Assembly (NCBI GenBank): GCA_015178975.1
Contig: WHVD01000061.1
Coordinates: 248,001-312,000 of the forward strand
Source: Hysterangium stoloniferum
Taxonomy: Eukaryota > Basidiomycota > Agaricomycetes > Hysterangiales > Hysterangiaceae
Direction: 5' to 3'
Length of the DNA stretch: 64,000 nucleotides
Positions 33,654 through 46,366 of this stretch are shown here, piece by piece (the first letter of the stretch is position 1; each line of letters begins with the position of its first letter). The position numbers and the translations under genes are program-made. The notes beneath the pieces are model-generated. The model was given only the letters and a program-made list of their open reading frames with translations. It did not search any database and was not told the origin of the DNA.

Positions 33654-35082
33654 TGTGATGTATCAGCATTATCTCATAATGTTCTCTTAATTTTCTTTGA
33701 ATTACTTAATATTTTCTCAAAATTTTATTGTATTTTTACTATGTTTATTGTGAAAAATAGGCCTTATTCCTTTTAACTTCGCATAAATAATAGCATATAT
33801 GGACTCATATTATGCTATTATTACTTAATTAAATTATTATAATTTTTAACTAATTTTTTATATTTTATTTACTTAGTTATTACTGCCCGGCACATTGCCT
33901 TGCTTGTATGTGTGCTTTGGGGCATCACATGACACATTACCTAATCCGGCTCATACAGTCACACTAGTGACTAGCATTTAGTCACACGAGTGACTGTAAC
34001 ACTAGTCACACGAGTGACTGTAACACTAGTCACACGAGTGACTGTAACACTAGTCACACGAGTGACTGTAACACTAGTCACACGAGTGACTGTAACACTA
34101 GTCACACGAGTCGAGTGACTGTAACACGAGTCACATGACATATTAGATAAGCCTCCAGTGTCGGGATGTCACACAAGTCACGGATGTGACTACCGAGTCA
34201 TTAATTGATTCCGCCGACTCACCGTTTGCTTCCATCCCGGGACCGCGGCCTTGAACCTTCATGTTCAAGCAAGAGGTTAGAACCCTTATCTCAGAGAGGG
34301 GAATCATGTGATAAATAAAGGGTAAATAATGAGTAGAATATGAGGTCATTATGATCTAACTAGTGACCTCATAAACTAAATAATTAGCTAATCATTTAGT
34401 TATCAAAATGTATATAAGGAGGGCCAAGTTTCCAATAAAATCATCTATCACACACATTTTACTGCACAGCTCAGAAGCTTATCTAATCATCCTAAGGACA
34501 ATAATAGCCTTAGTCTGATACACTCACTGCAAGCACCTACACTTGCAGCATCTTGAATCTTTGTCAGCAACTCTTGAACTTAGCTAATCATCTAAGTTCC
34601 CCCAGCCTCACAGCTACCCTTAGGCTTATTAATTACATAATAAACCTAATAAGTATCCTTACTGAAATCCCTGCCAATACTAGATTAATCAAGTACAAGC
34701 ACTCAGATAATCCAATACAATTTATTTTCTCTATTAATAAATTATTTAACACCTTGTTAAATAACTATTAATAGTTACAAATAAGCATACAAGAATCCGA
34801 AGCTCTTATATCAAGTCTCTGCCAAGTTACTGCGCATATATTCAGCTTCCAGCCCCTATTCTCAAGGAATAGTTCCTTTATTTGCTAAAAGAGTCATACA
34901 CAGTTCTATTGAACCTTTCAATAATCAAAATAAGCATTGATTTGAGTTGTTTAAGCTTCATAGCGCAGCTCATTAATCTATCAGTATTTAAATTACTGGA
35001 CCTTTGCTTGTTTTATTGTTGAAGCTCTGTGACACTATAGCATATATTGAGCTATCTAAGAGAATCCCCTGAACACATTACA
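33654..35082 (+). repeat. 3' LTR of element A
   Basis: 1,429 bp, close to 99% identical by eye to the 5' LTR, including the 24-bp array. The AAAGGAAGAGGGGATT stretch just before it is the likely polypurine tract. Confidence 0.92.
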
Positions 35083-35746
35083 GACTCTGTCTCTGTCTAT
35101 GTCTGACCTCATCCCACGTGCCAGTCGCCAGACCCCACTCAGAATACCCATCTTCCCTCTAACAGAGCCCCATTCCCATTTTAGTCAAATGACCTGTCAC
35201 ACTTCGGACTCCACTCCTGCTCCATTTCCCATTATGGTTTATGATTTGTCACTATTTGGACTCTGCTCCATTCCGTCCCATTCCTAACACCAATTTGGTG
35301 TTTACTATTCCCGTTTTATGTTTTGCTCGTTTCATTTCATTATTACTGGATTCGGTATGACATTCACTCCATGGTCTATTTAAACTGGCAGATGTTGTAC
35401 ATACAATCCAGTCAGAAAATCAGCTTAGATTCCCCCCAGTAATCTAATACATTTTCCGCTCTAAACTCCTACTTGAATTACACCGCTCACACTAGTCAGA
35501 GCCCACGGGCTCCAGCGCATCTATCTCTCTCACCTATCATGACTCACGACCCACGACCTCCAACTTACGACCCCTCGACCCATGACCCCCTCCCAGACTC
35601 CCTGGGATTCCTGTCCACCTGTCCAAAATAGGACAACACAATCTCACGAGGGCGCAGCCTATAAGCTGAAGCCAAGTCCTACCAGATATTCTGCGGGTTT
35701 CTCTGGAGACCTGCCATGTACATACCCTAACACTGACCCCTCAGTC

Positions 35747-36386
35747 TGTGAAGGGTATGCATATATCATGATCAGGCTGTTAAATATTAGACATATTATA
35801 GTACATTATTATCTAGTATTGTTTCCTTTCTTTAATTCCTTATACCTTTTGAGTGTACCTTTATTTCTTAGTTCGAAGCTTTGTGTATACCTGTGGGCAC
35901 ACTTGGCACCAGAAGAGAAGACACTTTTTACCCAGCAGACACCACCTCGTAACGACCCAGACATCGAATAGTGAGAGGTGTCAAGGGTAACATCTCAGCT
36001 ACCTATAAAGGTAGTGTTTTCTCGCATACTAATAGTCTTTGGACTCGAACCGCGAAGGTCAAGTCCCACTCTCAAGTCTTTGCGTTTGTCGACACTATAG
36101 TTGACTTGTGCTGCTATCTCTCTACCCTAGATATTCAGTCTTTTGCTGATTATCTCTCTTACTTCTAGCTACAAGTTGTACCGTAAAGGTCAACTCTTCT
36201 ATTCTCTTGTTCTAGTCATCATGAGCAACTGTACAGTTGCTCTTGTGACGTGTAGTGCATCTCTCTACTAGTACTATCAGTCCAGTAACCTACTGTATTG
36301 TACTGAACAGTCAATACTTACTAATAGTAGTTGAATAAACACTATTCTTCATATATCAAGCAGTCAGAATCTATTGACTCTTCACA
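35747..36386 (+). repeat. 5' LTR of Ty3/gypsy element B
   Basis: TGTGAAGGGTATGC to GACTCTTCACA, 640 bp. It is preceded by CAGTC. A nearly identical copy lies inverted at 55224-55863. The LTR is followed directly by TGGTGATCTGAGCC, a plausible primer-binding site (36388-36401). Confidence 0.9.
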
Positions 36387-39300
36387 GTGGTGATCTGAGC
36401 CGGACCATTCTTTTCCTACAAGGAAAGATCCTATTATTTGACTACTAAGACTCGAGCATGAATGACTATGCAAACACCGAGGTCTTCGTCAACTCCAAGC
36501 AGTTCCATGCCTCGTCAAAGACCCACTAACCTAGAACCACCCCATAATGTCACTTTGAGGAAGTCTTAATCAACCTTTCAAGGATCAGCTCCTCTGGAGG
36601 ATCCCTCCAGAGTAGTAGCTGGATCGTCAATGAACATTCCCCCTGATCCACCTGAGGAACACTCATCAACCAGGCAGTTGAGCACCCCTGGAGCCAACGT
36701 TGAGCCTAGTCGAGCACCTGAGCCCATTCTCACATTCCCTCCAAGACAGGTTATCCTTAAGCAGTTCCTCAGAGGTCATATGGTTTATGCTCAGCCCATT
36801 GACTTGCAATGGGATATGTACTACACCGATCAAATCTCCAAGGATCAGGTTACTCCCTTTGTGAAGGAGTACAATATGGATTACCCCCTTTTACCAGTGA
36901 CTGTTGCAGTCTGGTTAGGTCATTATCAGGTGATCTTATCGGCGTGGGATTTATTCACACAACCAGGGAGCCTCAAGGACTTGACCCGATCGATTCCCGA
37001 ATGGTTGAATGAGGTGACAACCGCTATAGAGGGAGGAAGAAGGATTCTCAAGTGGGAGGTATTCTCTCTATTCCTTGAAGCACTTCATATGCATGATGAT
37101 GCGTTGCAAATCCTACACGTCCTGCTCGGCGGAGATCATGTTGTGCCTAAGGTTGACTACCAGTACATGTACATCTGTATGTTGGAGGAGTCTCTCAATG
37201 GAGTCATGCCGAATCTATCATTTGCATACTTCACCTTAAGGGGTCAGTTGAAGCGAAACCAAAGAAGACTCGATAAGATGGTTTTAGAGGTACTCCTCCC
37301 CTATAATGACTCGATTCAGGTCCCCAATTCACCTCTCTCCACGACTAATTCGTTCATTCACAACCTAAATGGGTCTCCTGATACTCATTTCCTACATTCT
37401 CTCAACCGTTCCGTGATATTGGAGGATTTTCCGCTGGACATGAGGATGCAGGTGATAGAACACCTTCAGGAAAAGAGGATTGAGGTCTGCACTCCTTTTC
37501 ATCAACCTCAGCCACATCGACTTCTGAACACGACAGAGATTGAGAGACAAATCGCAATGGAACCCGGCCCAGCACCTCTCCAGGGAGATCATCGCTCTCG
37601 TGTTGCATTTGAAGGAGTTTTGAACAGCCCTAACTTCGGGAATGAGGTGACCACTGTCAGAAACCAATCAGTCGCCAGCAAGGGTCGACTGTCTTTCTCT
37701 ACAGCATTCACTGAGGGTATAGCTGGCCCAGTTGCTGGTTGAGGATCGCTGAACTCAGACAGTCCCTGCCATTCTCTGCCGATCACTTCGAATCCTTTCT
37801 TGCCATCAGGAGGACCCCCTAGCGATTCATCTGGGAGTTTGAATACTTCAGACCAAGGAGGGAATTCAGGATGTGGGGAGTGCCACAATGGAGTGCCTAA
37901 TACCCTCTTTCGAACTCCGATGCGGTCTCAAGCTAGCGCACTTATCGATGACTTACCTAAGGACAAGAATATCACTCTTAACACCAATGACATCAATATC
38001 AAATGGTCTGACCTCCCTGAATACAACGGAGCCCAATCCAAGGCCCTGGATTATATCATGGACATCATGAGTCTCACGGAAGTATCAGACTCTTTGAGTG
38101 TGCTGTTAGGAGTTGCTCTGCCAAGATGACTCACGGGCGATGCTAAGGTCTGGTGGAGCACCCTAGACCATGAGCATCATACTGAATTCAGTCAATCTCA
38201 TGGGTCGTTTCTTTGGGGCATTGTGGAAGGATTGCTTGGAACTCGCTGGCATGAATCCTTGGCCTTAGAATGGGAAGCCATGAAATTTCGACAAGCCGGT
38301 CACGATCATGAGACACCCATCCACTACATCCAGTGGAGAGTTAAACTCTATCACTTCCTGTACAGGTTCCACCAAGACAGAGGGGATGAAACGTGCAGAC
38401 TCATTCTCATGCTGCCTATGGAATGGCTTTACCTTCTTCAAGGACAACCCATTGACGACATCATGAGTTTGCAGACTTATGCTAATAACCTGCAAGAAGC
38501 TCTGATCAACGCTTGGGTCCAAACACACCGGGAACATTACCAGTTCCAGAAACCGCGCGTCCTGTTATCAGAAGGTCAGGAATTGGATTTTAGGGCCACG
38601 AATGACCTCTCTTCACCTAACCATGTTCTCGTCAGTGAGACTAATGAGAGAGCCTCGACGAGAAGGATCATCCCAGACACTGCTAACCCGATGCAGGGAA
38701 AGCATCACGGAAAAATGTTCTTTGAGAGGAGCAACAAGAAGAGCTCGGTCAAACCCACCAAGGAATGTTGGATATGCAGAAGTCTGGAGCATTTCAAGAT
38801 AGATTGCCCTCACGCTGGCAAAATGTCTCATTATATCTCTATCAACAAATGCTCCACACAGGATATGTTGGAGGAAACTGAGGAGCAAAGGTTATATGAA
38901 GCGGTCCATGGACTATCTATACAAGGACAAGTAAATATGTAGTTCTGATGATGAATTGACTATTGTTCCCATTTATGCACCTCGGGTCAGAAACGATCTA
39001 GTAAGGGAGGAAAATCGAACACCTGATGAAGCTCTTCCATCTGAGGTCTACATATCCATACTCGCTGCAGATTTCTTCGAAAAGGGAGATCGGTTGAGTG
39101 CACACTGGCAGGACCTTGAGGGCCTGACCAAGAACCACCATCAGACTCAGGATTATCACAAACAAATCAACTCGGACTCACTCTGTTCACCTGGAGCTGA
39201 CATTGACACATTCCCATTTGATCCTGGAAACCCCCCTGACTTACTACCGTATTATGACTCAGATTTGGAGGACAGTGACAGCGATCCAGCATTGGATTCC

Positions 39301-42300
39301 TCCTTGACACATATTCCTTGTCAAAGTGAGCGCAGGAACGTCAGCCTGTCCCTGTGCAAGGAAAGTAGGAGATCTAGAATCCAGTACCCTCATCCCAGTC
39401 GACTGATGAAGGAGGATACTACGATCCTTTATCGAAAATGGGACCCCCCCAGTGGTTACTCTAGCATAGGAGTTGCAGCACTCCATGTTTTTGGTCATGT
39501 AGGAACTTTCGATTCACCTGAATGCATTAAAGTCAGAATGGACATGGGAGTGGATCTTTCTCTCATATCGGAGGAATTCTACAAGGGGCTGCAGGGCCAG
39601 TACAAGTTGAAACAGGGACTCAAGCTACATCTAATCCAGCTCACGGGTAACGCCAAGGTCATCAGATATGTTAATATCCCTATTTACCTGGAGGATGACA
39701 GTGGAATTTTACTGAAGTTTGTGGCGGAAACTTATGTAGTTAGAGGAATGATGGTGCCAATTCTCTTAGGAGAAGATTTCCATGTTAACTACGAAATTGG
39801 TACCCTAAGAGATCAGCCATTGGGATCTAGGCTTATTCTTCCGGGACGACAGGGTTTTATTCCAGCCAGTTCTTCTAAGGAACCTCAACCTTTGACCTTC
39901 ACCATCAACAAGGCCCCTTTCGGGAAGCATCAGAAGGAGCAACCCAAACTCACCTCTCTTCCCGATAAAGGCGTGTGTACTGAAAGAGTCGCATGAGCCT
40001 TGGAAGACTGCACCATCGATCTGGAGTCAGCCAGACTAGTGCCTATTTTTGTCGAAGACCTAATGGGTGAGGAGTGGATTGTCGAAGGAATCGTATTGCA
40101 AAATGAGGACAGTTCCATATTAGCCACCCCAATCATGGCAATTTCAAGGAATAGCACATCAGTACCCTTGGCCAACCCATCATTAACCCCTAAGATTATC
40201 CAATGAGGGGAGACAATTGGGATAATTCACGACCCTGCTCGTTGGGCACACAAGCCCAGGTCACTTGAGGAGAGGGGTTTAATGGCAGCTGGTGCGACCA
40301 AGATTGCACACCTTATCAAAAGTCTCTTTCAACTTGAGGAGGACTGTCAATTTGCCTCAGAAAGGCCTAAGCCACCTGTTGAACCAGAGATTGCGGATGA
40401 TTTCGAACTGCCCGGTCCTAAGATGGCCATGGTGGCTGATAATGAGAAACTGGCCTCAGAGGATCTCCACAAGCTAGTCAATTTGGAACCAGATATACCA
40501 ACAGAAGTTCTGCCACATCTCAGATCAGTTTTGACTGAGAACATTAAGGCTTTTGGAGTCGACGGACGGTTAGGGCAAGTGGAATGCAGAGTCCCTATCC
40601 CCTTGAAAGAGGGCACCCAGCCCATCTCCATGCCTATGTTCCCCTCTTCCCCTGCCAATAGGAGAGTTATAGATGAGCAAATGGATACCTGGTTCAAACA
40701 GGGTGTCATCGAGCCATCTAAAAGTCCCTGGGGGGCACCAGCTTTCGTAGTATATCGCAATGGTAAACCATGGGTGGTCATTGACTACCGGAAACTCAAT
40801 CATCTCACTGTTCCAGATGAATTCCCTGTACCATGTCAATCAGAGATCATGCAAGTGCTGTCGGGGTCAAACATCCTCTCTTCTTTTGACGTGTTAGCTG
40901 GGTTTACTCAATTAGAAATGTTGGAGGATGATAAGCCCAAAACAGCCTTCAGATCTCACAGAGGGCTGTGGCAATTTAAAAGGATGCCATTCGGGCTCAG
41001 AAACAGCCCCTCCATGTTTCAGCACATTATGCAAATGGTTTTAGCACCCTACCTATGGATTTTTTGTCTGGTTTACATCGACGACATAGTAATATTCTCT
41101 AAGAATTGGGATGATCATCTGCTCCACCTAAATCAGGTGCTCAGCACTATTGCTTTGGCCGGCATCACTCTCTCTCCCAAGGAATGTTTTATTGGATATA
41201 ATTTGATCTTGTTGTTGGGTCATAAAGTATCCAGGTTGGGTTTCTCAACCCACCAAGAGAAAGTTCACGCTATATTGGAACTGGCCCCACCCACTAAGGT
41301 TTCTGAACTGCAACAGTTCCTTGGGATGGTCCTTTACTTTTTGGTGTATATACCATTCTATTCATGGATGGTGTCCCCTTTATTCTCACTCCTAAGGAAG
41401 GGAACACCCTGGACATGGACCACTGAACATGTCAGAACTTACGAGGATGTTAAAGCCACGCTAGGATCAGCACCGGTGCTGGGACATCCAGCTAACGGGA
41501 TCCCCTATTGGCTGTATACAGACACTTCGGATTTTGCCCTAGGCTGTTGTATTCAACAAGTTCAGAAGATGGCTTTAGGAGACTTAATGGACACTAAAAT
41601 CTATGCCCAAGCCAAGTTGGCTTTCGACTGCGTGCAGGATGTGCCATCCTTCATTCATCGATATAAAACCAAGCAGCCTGAGATTGAGTGGTCGGACTTG
41701 TGGGGACCCACTTTCAAGGAGACCAAAGTTACCGTTGAACGAGTCATTGCATATTGGAGTTGCACTCTGAAAAGCGCTGAATGTAACTATTCCGCTACTG
41801 AACTGGAAGTGTTAGCAGCAAAGGAAGGACTAGTCCACTTCCAACCCTTCATTGAAGGTGAACATGTTCTGCTCATTATGGACCATGCAGCTCTGCAATG
41901 GGCTAGATCGTACGAGAACAATAACCGTCGACTAGCCACATGGGGGGCGATATATGCTGCTGTAATGTATTCAGGGGATTCTCTTAGATAGCTCAATATA
42001 TGCTATAGTGTCACAGAGCTTCAACAATAAAACAAGCAAAGGTCCAGTAATTTAAATACTGATAGATTAATGAGCTGCGCTATGAAGCTTAAAGAACTCA
42101 AATCAATGCTTATTTTGATTATTGAAAGGTTCAATAGAACTGTGTATGACTCTTTTAGCAAATAACAGAACTATTCCTTGAGAATAGGGGCTGGAAGCTG
42201 AATATATGCGCAGTAACTTGGCAGAGACTTGATATAAGAGCTTCGGATTCTTGTATGCTTATTTGTAACTATTAATAGTTATTTAACAAGGTGTTGAATA

Positions 42301-44522
42301 ATTTATTAATAGAGAAAATAATGTGTATTGGATTATCTGAGTGCTTGTACTTGATTAATTCAATAAACTTAGGGCTGGGCCTTGAGTAATCTAGTATTGG
42401 CAGGGATTTCAGTAAGGATACTTATTAGGTTTATTATGTAATTAATAAGCCTAAGGGTAGCTGTGAGGCTGGGGGAACTTAGATGATTAGCTAAGTTCAA
42501 GAGTTGCTGACAAAGATTCAAGATGCTGCAAGTGTAGGTGCTTGCAGTGAGTGTATCAGACTAAGGCTATTATTGTCCTTAGGATGATTAGATAAGCTTC
42601 TGAGCTGTGCAGTAAAATGTGTGTGAGATAGATGATTTTATTGGAAACTTGGCCCTCTTTATATACATTTTGATAACTAAATGATTAGCTAATTATTTAG
42701 TTTATGAGGTCACTAGTTAGATCATAATGACCTCATATTCTACTCATTATTTACCCTTTATTTATCACATGATTCCCCTCTCTGAGACAAGGGTTCTAAC
42801 CTCTTGCTTGAACATGAAGGTTCAAGGCCGCGGTCCCGGGACGGAAGCAAACGGTGAGTCGGCGGAATCAATTAATGACTCAGTAGTCACATCCGTGACT
42901 AGTGTTACAGTCACTCATGTGACTAAATGCTAGTCACTAGTGTGACTGTATGAGCCGGATTAGGTAATGTGTCATGTGATGCCCCAAAGCACACATACAA
43001 GCAAGGCAATGTGCCGGGCAGTAATAACTAAGTAAATAAAATATAAGAAATTAGTTAAAAATTATAATAATTTAATTAAGTAATAATAGCATAATATGAG
43101 TCCATATATGCTATTATTTATGCGAAGTTAAAAGGAATAAGGCCTATTTTTCACAATAAACATAGTAAAAATACAATAAAAATTTGAGAAAATATTAAGT
43201 AATTCAAAGAAAATTAAGAGAACATTATGAGATAATGCTGATACATCACAGCTGCATTTCCAGGTCTCGAGATTCTACACCGAGCAGGAAGAGTTCACAG
43301 CAATGTGGACCCACTGTCCAGACTCCCTCGAGTACCGGCCTTCGTGAGCCCTATTAGAGATGACTTGCAAGCTATCACCTCGACCTCTCTGGACAAGAGT
43401 ACTGAGGAAAATCTATGGAAGGGCGAACCTGCAAAGAAGGCAGTCTTCTCTATCATATACAATTCTATGGAACCTTTTGGAGCGACTCAAAAGGTCCGAC
43501 AGTCAGAATGGGATTCTCATAATGCAGTAAGGGACGATCAGGAAGACGAGTCTGACTTTCCATTGCATCACCCTCAGTTGCTAATCAGTATCGAGGAGGG
43601 ATACATAAAGAAATTTCTAGAGGGTTACTCAAAAGACCCCATTTTCAGGAATCTCTATGCCCTAGATACCCCTTCACCCAATGCAGTTGTTACTCCTTCT
43701 CACTACTTTGTGGGAGCAAACAGACTCCTGTACTTTCATGACTCGGACTGGAAAAGTCAAGTCTGTGTACCTGGTACCATGACTAACTCTATCTTAAAGT
43801 TGGTACATGATAACCCTTTTGAGGGAGCACACATTGGAGGTCAACGGTTGTTCAAGCTAATGAAAGACCGGTTCTTTTGGCCAAAAATGCTGCAAGATTG
43901 CATGTCGTACGTGTGTACCTGCGACATCTGCCAAAAGACCAAGGTCGATCACACCACTCGTCAAGGAGCCCTCAGACCTGCTGACATACCTTTTAGGCCT
44001 TTCGAAGTAGTTTCTATGGACTTGATCACTGGACTACCCGACTCAGGAAAGGATTTGTATTCCACAGTCTTTGTCACCGTTGATAAATTGACTCGTTTCG
44101 CTATTTCAATACCTACTTTCTCAAACCTTACGGCAGAAGGATTTGCATGAATATTTGTCAAACAGGTAGCCAGCCCCTTCGGACTGCCCTCTCGAATAAT
44201 CTGTGATCGGGACAAGAGATGGACCTGCAGGTTCTGGTGGGAAGTCTGTAAGTTTATGGTACCACCCTCGCGGTATCTTCAGCTCACCATCCCCAGATAG
44301 ATGGACAAATGGAGAATATGAATGCGACCATAGAACAGATGCTTCGAGCCTATTGTGCTTCCGCTAGGGAGAACTGTTCCCAATGGATTGAGGTGGTTGT
44401 TCACATGTACAACTCAACTGTTCACAGTTCCATGAACTATACTCCGGCCTTCCTATTAATGGGATACCTTCCGAGAGGAATGTCTCAAGTTCTAAGAGGT
44501 GACAAACCCCTAGTCCCCCTAT
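36387..44522 (+). mobile_element. Ty3/gypsy element B, internal region up to integrase
   Basis: Gag-like frames (36630-38130, then 38223-38942 with zinc knuckle CWICRSLEHFKIDC) are followed by a protease-like region (38956-39996, where the usual active-site block reads MDMGVDLSLIS). RT/RNase H follow (40282-41960, FCLVYIDDIVIFS, RMPFGLRNSPSMFQHIM) and then integrase (43251-44522: zinc module ending CDICQKTK, core block SMDLITGLPDSGKDLYSTVF). It is a paralogue of element A with the same long N-terminal Gag region and RNase H insert. It is a fossil with about seven breaks, a reversed solo LTR A inside RNase H, and its 3' part displaced by an inversion. Confidence 0.85.
41961..43250 (-). mobile_element. 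Solo LTR A, minus strand, inside element B RNase H
   Basis: TGTAATGTATTCAGG to ATACATCACA, 1,290 bp, with the perfect target duplication GCTGC (41956-41960 and 43251-43255). It is about 136 bp shorter than the LTRs of element A, mostly because its 24-bp array is reduced to one or two units. Confidence 0.93.
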
Positions 44523-44605
44523 GTTGGCCCCCCAATTAGCTCATTTCCAATCATCTGACATCTGACTTAAAGCCCTTCTTCCCCTTTTTAGCTTAGATCT
44601 TAACA
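44523..44605 (+). mobile_element. LTR D terminal piece at the left inversion breakpoint
   Basis: Only the last 83 bp of an LTR D (ending TTAGATCTTAACA) are here, followed by AGTAT. The rest of what appears to be the same LTR is at 57880-58512 in the opposite orientation, followed by ATACT, the reverse complement of AGTAT. Element B integrase sequence stops at 44522. Confidence 0.75.
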
Positions 44606-45133
44606 AGTATCATGACTTTGTGGATATCTTCAGCAAATGGTGTGCCAGCACTTTAGCTCCCCATAGAACCTATGATCTAAAGATTGACCTTGAGGACAGT
44701 GCAGACCCTCCTCTTGTGCATACATATACTCACTCTCACAATATGAACTGGTTTCCCTTAGAGAATTTATAGATGAACACCTTCATATTGCCTTTATACA
44801 GTATTCTCATTGCTTTCATTAAAAAGAAGGATGGCTTATTATGCCTTTGCATAGATTTTAGAGGACTCAACACAGTCACAAAAAAGGATAGGTACCCTCT
44901 TCCAGTCATTTCAACCTTTTAGATGCCTCTTAGAGAGCCTGCATTTATACCAAGATTGATTTGTGACATGCCTACCATTTGGTGTGGATCACCACAGGCA
45001 ATGAATGAAAAATGGCATTCTGAACACATTATGGTTCCTTTGAATGGTTGGTTATGCTATTTGAACTCACTAATGCTCTGGCAGCCTTATGAACAACATC
45101 CTCAGCAACCTACTTGATGTTTGTGTTATCATA

Positions 45134-45735
45134 GGAGGATAACCCAAAACTTTAAAAGTTATTTATCCACTAAAGTATCTATATTTATATTGTTTGTTGT
45201 AAAATTAATATTTAATCAAATTCAGTCTATCAGATGATATTCTGGAGAATAAGGAAATATTAATATTTATCTTGTATCTGACAAAGGTTAGTCAAACAAA
45301 CATATATGGATTATCCTTTTGGGAATAAATTCCACAACAAGGATTGGTTGACCAGATAGTTCTGATAAATTTAAATTATATGAACTACATTTGAAAGTTT
45401 GCATAATATACTAGAGAATGCATCTCATCCCAAAGATTAAGTCATAACCCAAATAATTTTGGTTAACTATAATGTTTGTGGACATTTTAAAAGTCATAGA
45501 GATACTAGAGAATGCATCTCATCCCAAAGATTAAGTCATAACCCAAATAATTTTGGTTAACCATGACATTTGTGCATATTTTAAAAGAGTATACAAGTTT
45601 TAAAGATGAAATTTTGGGGTAATGAAATATAAACTCCTAAAACATATAGTCATAGCCAAAGGAAATAGTCTCCCTTAAAAATATAAGGACTTTTACATAG
45701 AATTTTGTATGTTCAATGAAGTGTGACTATCCTCC
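45134..45735. mobile_element. MITE-like DNA element inside reverse transcriptase
   Basis: A 602-bp, AT-rich, non-coding insert has 8-bp inverted ends GGAGGATA/TATCCTCC and is flanked by ATA on both sides. Removing it restores the local reading of the YLDD-region RT sequence without a gap, so the boundaries are precise. The short inverted repeats and 3-bp duplication suggest a small non-autonomous DNA transposon (PIF/Harbinger- or CACTA-like by size of duplication only). No transposase is present. Confidence 0.65.
45411..45591. repeat. 94-bp direct duplication inside the MITE-like element
   Basis: CTAGAGAATGCATCTCATCC starts at 45411 and again at 45505. The following 60 bp and more are nearly identical (AAGATTAAGTCATAACCC, AATAATTTTGGTTAAC). 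It is a tandem duplication of one segment. Confidence 0.85.
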
Positions 45736-45892
45736 ATATACTTCAATGATATCCTCATTTATTCAGAAGACCCTAACACTACATGATGAACATATTCATG
45801 AAGTGTTTAGGAGGCTCTGAAAGCACAGACTCTTTGCCTGTGATAATAAGTGTTCCTTTGATGTTGATCATATCAAATATCTAGATTACCCC

Positions 45893-46171
45893 TCTTACAC
45901 TTCTAGAAGTCTCATACTAAGTATCTCACTATCTGCCTTCACGTGTGCTCACCCACTCTCAGCTCCCGACCCCTTGGCCTGACACTCGACTCATCCTTTG
46001 GTCCCGATTGGTAACTTGCTGAAAGGTACTTGTTAGGACTAGTCTTTGCCCATCCGAAAATTAAGGACACCCGACAGATAGTTGCGAGGGCACAGCACAT
46101 AAGCTGAAGCCAAGTCTTTCCGATCGGTCCCTGTCGGCCTACTGACACTAGTCAGTTTCTAATTCTTAACA
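45893..46171 (+). mobile_element. LTR G, 3' fragment
   Basis: Matches the last ~280 bp of other LTR G copies and ends AATTCTTAACA. It carries the shared motif at about 46086-46113. The 5' part is missing, so this copy is truncated within the chromovirus RT region. Confidence 0.75.
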
Positions 46172-46235
46172 GGTGCACTCGGCACCAAATAGACTCAGAC
46201 ACACTTTTTCCCAAGCACCACCACTCATAATCAGA
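46172..46235 (+). mobile_element. Short LTR B/J-like fragment
   Basis: GGCACCAAATAGACTC and the ACACTTTTTCCCAAGCA block resemble the middle of LTR B (about 35905-35945) and LTR J (48270-48300). It is only a few tens of bases, between LTR G and the RT thumb. Confidence 0.4.
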
Positions 46236-46366
46236 GCCAATGGACTTACAATGGATGAAGACAAAATCTGGACTATCTGTGAATGGCTGGAACCCGACAA
46301 AGTGAAAGACATTCAGTCCTTTCTTGGTTTCACCAACTTCTACCACCATTTCATTTACAACTATTT

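Larger units (their letters stand above)
23744..35082 (+). mobile_element. Ty3/gypsy element A, nearly whole (11.3 kb)
   Basis: Two LTRs of about 1.43 kb (23744-25169 and 33654-35082) have TGTGATGT...ACATTACA ends and a GACTC target duplication (23739-23743 and 35083-35087). The LTRs differ at roughly a dozen sites by eye, so the insertion is young. The internal order is N-terminal Gag region, zinc knuckle, protease, reverse transcriptase, RNase H, integrase, chromodomain-like end, and an accessory frame. This order (RT before integrase) marks Ty3/gypsy. The 1,824-residue Gag-Pol frame looks whole; about four or five breaks lie downstream. It is the youngest large insertion in its nest. Confidence 0.93.
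23591..35732 (+). mobile_element. Solo LTR C split by element A
   Basis: C sequence is 23591-23743 and 35083-35732, TGTTATGACC to CCCTAACA, with the target duplication CTGAC on both sides (23586-23590 and 35733-35737). The shared LTR motif is at 35648-35679. Element A sits inside it with its own duplication GACTC. Confidence 0.88.
23052..35746 (+). mobile_element. LTR G, first part, carrying nested LTR C, element A and the start of element B
   Basis: Visible G sequence is 23052-23590 and 35738-35746. It starts TGTTACAACCATG. LTR C was inserted after CTGAC, and element B after CAGTC. The 3' remainder of this LTR appears to be the reversed piece at 55029-55223, because the sequences are adjacent in other G copies and the flanks match. 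Confidence 0.75.
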
